From the NCBI RefSeq assembly GCF_030534335.1, contig NZ_CP130565.1:889501-953500 (forward strand): DNA of 64,000 bases, written 5' to 3'. Positions within the stretch are counted from its first letter, which is position 1; every line of letters begins with the position of its first letter. Shown in pieces: positions 60,203 through 64,000 of the stretch. A program made the position numbers and the translations under genes. This stretch comes from Marivirga harenae (GTDB lineage Bacteria > Bacteroidota > Bacteroidia > Cytophagales > Cyclobacteriaceae). A model generated the notes under the pieces. The model was given only the letters and a program-made list of their open reading frames with translations. It ran no database searches and was not told the DNA's origin.

Positions 60203-61381
60203 TTAGTAATAGGTATTTTTCAAATAATTAGGGAAAATTGTAAAATGCTTGGCTTCGACCAATTTTCTCAATTTGCTTTTAAGCTCCTCGATATTGTCTT
60301 TGTTGGTAGCTGAGATGAAAACCACATCATTTTGTTCCTTATTCCAATAAGTATTTTTCAAATTCATGATTTTCTCATCTGCACTCAATTCTTCTTCATC
60401 TTTCAATAAGTCTACCTTATTAAAAACCAAAAGAGTCGGCTTATCACTTGCGCCTATATCTGTTAAGGTTTGATTAACAACACTGATATGGTCATCCAAT
60501 GTGGGATGACTGACATCTACTACATGCACCAACACATCGGCCTCCCTAATTTCATCCAAAGTTGATTTAAACGATTCGATCAAATGAGTAGGCAATTTTC
60601 TAATAAAGCCTACTGTATCGGACAAAAGATATGGGATGTCTTCAAAATTGACTTTTCTGACAGTAGAATCAACAGTGGCAAATAGCTTATTCTCAGCCAA
60701 AATATCTGATTTGGAAAGCAAAGTCATTAAAGTGGACTTCCCCACATTGGTGTAACCTACAATGGCCACCCTTACAATTTTACCACGAGATTTTCTTTGT
60801 GTCCTACTTTGCTTTTCAATTTTGGCAAGCTTTTCTTTTAATTTGGTAATGGTATTTCGAATTATCCTTTTATCAGTCTCAATCTCTTTCTCCCCAGCAC
60901 CTCCACGGGTAGCGGTTCCACCTCGCTGTCTTTCCAAGTGAGTCCACATACGAGTTAGTCTAGGTAATAGATATTGATTTCTGGCTAATTCTACCTGGGT
61001 TTTAGCTTGTGCAGTTTGAGCTCTGCTCAAGAAGATATCTAATATCAATAAACTTCGATCATATACCTTGACATTGAGTTCCTTTTCAAGGTTTCTTAGC
61101 TGAGATGGGGTTAAATCATCATCAAAAACTATCCAATCTGCATTCTCTGCTTTTACAAAAGCACTGATCTCTTCTAATTTACCCTTCCCTACAAAGCTCC
61201 TCACATCTGGCTTTTCCAGTCTTTGTGTAAATCTTTTAATGGTTTGAGCGCCTAAAGTAGAAGTTAAAAAAGCCAATTCATCTAAGTACTCATTGACTTT
61301 CTCCTCATTTTGGTTTTGCGTAATAATAGCAACCAAAACAGCTTTTTTCTCTTTGTTTTCTTCTGCAGAACTATATTGCAT
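60203..61381 (-). CDS. hflX: GTPase HflX
   Basis: The 392-residue protein has the N-terminal HflX domain (FVGKGKLEEISAFV, FDDDLTPSQLRNLEK, RQRGGTATRGGAGEKEIETDKR) and a GTPase domain with G1 GYTNVGKST, G3 DTVGFIRKLP and G4 NKVD. HflX splits stalled or idle 70S ribosomes and helps after heat or other stress. It is followed by a tRNA gene and is not part of the island's operons. Length and motifs are standard. Confidence 0.95.
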   Translation of the reverse strand: MQYSSAEENKEKKAVLVAIITQNQNEEKVNEYLDELAFLTSTLGAQTIKRFTQRLEKPDVRSFVGKGKLEEISAFVKAENADWIVFDDDLTPSQLRNLEKELNVKVYDRSLLILDIFLSRAQTAQAKTQVELARNQYLLPRLTRMWTHLERQRGGTATRGGAGEKEIETDKRIIRNTITKLKEKLAKIEKQSRTQRKSRGKIVRVAIVGYTNVGKSTLMTLLSKSDILAENKLFATVDSTVRKVNFEDIPYLLSDTVGFIRKLPTHLIESFKSTLDEIREADVLVHVVDVSHPTLDDHISVVNQTLTDIGASDKPTLLVFNKVDLLKDEEELSADEKIMNLKNTYWNKEQNDVVFISATNKDNIEELKSKLRKLVEAKHFTIFPNYLKNTYY

Positions 61382-61471
61382 ATATTTTTATCAGTATTCT
61401 TATTTATGATTACGCATAAAATGAAGATTTGATTCTCCTATTTAAGGTATCATAATTTTTCTTCAACAACC

Positions 61472-62140
61472 CTATTTTAGCTCATCCAAATAAAGTGCTA
61501 CTGCTTCAATTTCAGATTCTGAAAGCTCATTTTCATAGGCAGGCATAACGCCCTGACCTTTCTTAATCCACGCTACTCTTTCAGATAAATTGAGCTTGCT
61601 TTCAGTTAAATCAGGAGATTTAAAAAGTCCTTTCTTTCCGCCTTTGCCATGGCATTTTTTACATTCTGCTAAGTAAACTTCTTTTCCTGTTTTCAATAAA
61701 TCTGCTATTGCGCCATCGATTATAACTTCTTGCGCATCATTAGCGGGACTTTCAGTATTTACCGCTACGGTTTCTCCTTTTGAAAAGTTCAGGCTTCCTA
61801 CCTCAGAAACTCCATAAATATAAAAAGTCAATATTAATGTTATAATAGCCATAGCTTTATTTTCTTTCTTGAACGAAACAATACCAATTGGGATAATGAT
61901 TAATACTATTATCAATTTTACCCATAAATAAGTGGGAGCCGCAGCCCCATATAAAGATAACAAATAACCGCCTGTGGCAAGCATCAATACACCTAAAATA
62001 GGATCTACCATTTTAAGCTTTGTTCTGATCTTTGTCAACAGTTCCTTTTTGTTGGCCAATAACAGAATGGTCTTAAATAATAAGAAAAGTAAAAATAATG
62101 TTACCACTAGTACGTGGGAGTGAAGCATTCCAATTTCCAT
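61472..62140 (-). CDS. SirB2-like membrane protein fused to cytochrome c
   Basis: The protein has 222 residues from ATG 62140; the longer reading adds seven residues with no support. Four membrane helices (about 5-25, 44-62, 66-84 and 90-108) look like the SirB2 family: IGMLHSHVLVVTLFLLF, DPILGVLMLATGGYLLSLYG. A linker leads to one cytochrome c domain with CKKCH (about 158-162), FKSPDLT and a Met ligand in GVMPAYENEL. A membrane-bound electron carrier is likely, with no evident partner nearby. Confidence 0.8.
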   Translation of the reverse strand: MEIGMLHSHVLVVTLFLLFLLFKTILLLANKKELLTKIRTKLKMVDPILGVLMLATGGYLLSLYGAAAPTYLWVKLIIVLIIIPIGIVSFKKENKAMAIITLILTFYIYGVSEVGSLNFSKGETVAVNTESPANDAQEVIIDGAIADLLKTGKEVYLAECKKCHGKGGKKGLFKSPDLTESKLNLSERVAWIKKGQGVMPAYENELSESEIEAVALYLDELK

Positions 62141-62329
62141 AACTACTTGTTTTTTGTACAAAAATAAGAAAGGCTATGGGAATAATTTCAATTTGTCAGT
62201 TATATTTGATTTTTATAGGTATTTTAAAGCTGAATAATTCAAACTAATCTGCTCTAAGTCTTTACCTGTCGAAATCTCCCCACTTAAAAAGAACCGTAAG
62301 TGTTATTATTAGTAAATTTGTAATACGAT

Positions 62330-63481
62330 ATGAAAGTTGCTATCACTTTAAATACCTCTTGGAACATCTACAATTTTAGAATGTCCCTAATTCAAGCTCT
62401 GATAAAAGATGGGCATGAAGTGGTGGCTATTGCGCCTCATGATGAATATACTGTGAAGTTAATAGAGGCAGGTTGCACTTTCCAAGATGTTACCATGGAT
62501 AGTCGTGGAGCGAATCCAATCCGAGATACAGGTTTAACTTTTGAGTTACTTAACATTTACAAAAGAGTAAAGCCTGATATTATTTTGCATTATACAATTA
62601 AACCAAATATCTACGGCACTTTGGCAGCCGCATTATTGGGAATCCCTGTGATCAACAATGTCAGTGGACTAGGAACCATATTCTTAAATGATGATTGGAT
62701 TTCTAAAATCGCCTTAAGTCTGTATAGGTTTTCTTTCAAGTTTCCTAAGAAAGTGTTTTTTCAGAACCATGAAGATTATCAACTTTTTATGGATAAACGA
62801 TTGATTCAGCGAAATATTTGCGAGGTTATACCTGGCTCTGGAATTGACTTGAGCGAATTTACTCCTCATCCTCCTAAAGAAAAACCAGAAGGGGAACCTT
62901 TTGAATTTTTGATGATTTCCAGACTGATTATTGACAAAGGGATCAGGGAATATGTTGCTGCAGCTGCTATTTTACAAGAAAGAGGAATGAATGCAAAGTT
63001 CAATTTATTGGGAAAATTAGACGAACTACATTCAAGGGGAATTTCTTCGGATGAGCTTAATGAATGGATAAAGGAAGGATATATTAATTATTTGGGAAGC
63101 ACAGATGATGTTCGCCCATTTATCAATAAAGCTGATTGTGTGGTCTTGCCTAGTTATAGGGAAGGCACACCAAGAACTTTACTTGAAGCGGCCGCTAGCG
63201 CTAAACCCATTGTGGCTTCTAATGTTCCTGGCTGCAACAATGTGGTAGATCATAGATTAAATGGGATACTTTGCAAAGTGAAAGACGAAGAAGACTTGGC
63301 CCTGAAAATGAAGGAGATGTTCTATTTGTCTCCAGAAACACGTTATGAAATGGGGATTAAGGGCAGAGAATTAGTGGAAAGAAGGTTTGACCATAATATA
63401 GTGATTGAAAGGTATTTGAAGGCAATTGATAAAAACGGCAATCTTAAACCTCAACTTAAGCCTGTTTATGTAAATAATTAA
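62330..63481 (+). CDS. Glycosyltransferase family 4 protein
   Basis: The 383-residue protein has the GT-B fold: an N-terminal domain beginning MKVAITLNTSWNIYNFRMSLIQALIKDGHEVVAIAPHDEY and a C-terminal nucleotide-sugar domain with FLMISRLIIDKGIREYVAAA, the conserved PSYREGTPRTLLEAAASAKPIVASNVPGC region with E-x7-E, and GIKGRELVERRFDHNIV. Sugar donors and acceptors are unknown. With the next gene it probably begins a capsule or exopolysaccharide cluster that continues beyond the window. Confidence 0.9.
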   Translation: MKVAITLNTSWNIYNFRMSLIQALIKDGHEVVAIAPHDEYTVKLIEAGCTFQDVTMDSRGANPIRDTGLTFELLNIYKRVKPDIILHYTIKPNIYGTLAAALLGIPVINNVSGLGTIFLNDDWISKIALSLYRFSFKFPKKVFFQNHEDYQLFMDKRLIQRNICEVIPGSGIDLSEFTPHPPKEKPEGEPFEFLMISRLIIDKGIREYVAAAAILQERGMNAKFNLLGKLDELHSRGISSDELNEWIKEGYINYLGSTDDVRPFINKADCVVLPSYREGTPRTLLEAAASAKPIVASNVPGCNNVVDHRLNGILCKVKDEEDLALKMKEMFYLSPETRYEMGIKGRELVERRFDHNIVIERYLKAIDKNGNLKPQLKPVYVNN

Positions 63482-63537
63482 GAAGCATTTCTATTATATT
63501 ATTGTCTTTTGCTTAATTGGTTATATTTTTACAAGTA

Positions 63538-64000
63538 GTGAACAAAGCTATCAAAAAATTTTACATATACCCTATTAGTATTCTTGCACTCATACTGTTG
63601 ATGAGCGGTTGTAAAGTGTACAGACAGAATATTATTCTACAATCTGAATCTGATATCAATTCTGAGAATTTTAAAGAAGAGGTTTCGAAGATTGAAGGAG
63701 CCTATAAAATCCAGTCTGGCGACAAAGTCAATATTGAAGTGTATACCAATAAAGGAGAACGGGTCATTGATCCAAACCTAGAACTCAATGCCATTACTGG
63801 AGGAGGAGCAGGCGGTGGCCGACTAATGCCAGACAAAGAATTCGAAGTTCTTCCTAATGGCACTGCGATTTTACCACTTTTAGGAGAGACCAAAATTGAA
63901 GGATACTCTATTGGTGGTCTTCAAGAAATGTTAAAGGAGCAATATTCAGAGTATTATATCCAGCCTTTTGTCAGAGTACGTGCTTTAAACCGAAGAGTAG
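63538..64000 (+). CDS. Polysaccharide biosynthesis/export lipoprotein (Wza-like), partial
   Basis: The reading frame opens at GTG 63538 and runs off the window, so only about 154 residues are visible. A lipoprotein signal (LALILLMSGCKVYRQ, lipobox Cys at 25) is followed by the Poly_export domain: YKIQSGDKVNIEVYTNKGE, FEVLPNGTAILPLLGETKIEG and LKEQYSEYYIQPFVRVRAL. Wza-type proteins form the outer-membrane exit for capsule or exopolysaccharide. The start codon choice (GTG) is supported by the continuous signal peptide after it. Confidence 0.87.
   Translation, partial: MNKAIKKFYIYPISILALILLMSGCKVYRQNIILQSESDINSENFKEEVSKIEGAYKIQSGDKVNIEVYTNKGERVIDPNLELNAITGGGAGGGRLMPDKEFEVLPNGTAILPLLGETKIEGYSIGGLQEMLKEQYSEYYIQPFVRVRALNRRV

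Noticed and set aside
1-64000. CRISPR arrays, phage genes, integrases or transposase genes
   Set aside because: No regularly spaced repeats and no such protein motifs are visible in any frame.

Overview
The window comes from an AT-rich member of the Bacteroidetes. The signs are promoters with the Bacteroidetes -7 box TAnnTTTG, start codons without Shine-Dalgarno sequences, clade II NosZ, fused CcsBA, NirK with a C-terminal cytochrome c, and the RND, TonB and MreB gene styles. A marine Cytophagales bacterium close to Marivirga is my best guess, by recall only. Almost everything between about 3.4 and 53 kb is one anaerobic-respiration island.

Layout. 0-3.4 kb: a VOC protein, an unknown secreted protein and an ADP-forming acyl-CoA synthetase. 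3.4-12.7 kb: OsmC, an unrecognised 602-residue Cys-rich protein, and divergently the nitric oxide reductase operon norC-norB-norQ-norD-(hemerythrin/PAS)-norE-norF. 12.8-19.8 kb: a small inverted-repeat element, then the nitrite ammonification operon nrfH-nrfA-porin-ccsBA. 19.9-23.1 kb: anaerobic ribonucleotide reductase, with the glycyl-radical segment on a separate 53-codon gene between nrdD and nrdG. 23.2-29.4 kb: queD-rrf2, a second inverted-repeat element, a cbb3 oxidase operon (ccoN, fused ccoO-ccoP, two small membrane proteins, truncated globin, hemerythrin) and a second rrf2. 29.5-34 kb: nadA-nadB, an MreB-like protein, a GreA/Rnk-like protein and a Cys-repeat protein. 34.4-36.8 kb: a histidine kinase and a sigma-54 activator. 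36.9-46.4 kb: the nos cluster, read leftwards from scdA/ric through a 404-residue membrane protein, cytochrome c, nosZ, a terminator, a 195-residue membrane protein, nosL, nosD, nosF, nosY and an NnrS-like protein. 46.6-53.1 kb: a NosA/OprC-like copper receptor, a small Cys protein, SCO, nirV, nirK and a four-Cys FNR. 53.3-60 kb: a TetR-controlled RND efflux operon. 60-64 kb: tRNA-Arg(CCT), hflX, a SirB2-like cytochrome c, a glycosyltransferase and the start of a polysaccharide export gene.

Working together, NirK turns nitrite into NO, NorCB turns NO into N2O and NosZ turns N2O into N2, while NrfHA can instead send nitrite to ammonium. No nitrate reductase is in the window. ScdA/RIC, the globin, the hemerythrins and the NnrS-like proteins look like NO defence. 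SCO, NosA, NosL and NosDFY look like copper supply.

Two regulatory patterns emerge from reading the promoters. A 14-bp near-palindrome, about GGAYAWWTWTATCC, lies upstream of osmC, norC, nrdD, queD-rrf2, the second rrf2, ccoN and nirK (weakly scdA). An FNR-like box TGAY-N4-RTCA lies exactly 23 nt upstream of a TAnnTTTG box at nrfH and nadA, and with one mismatch at the 602-residue gene. These point to an NO-sensing Rrf2 regulon and an FNR regulon, both inferred and untested.
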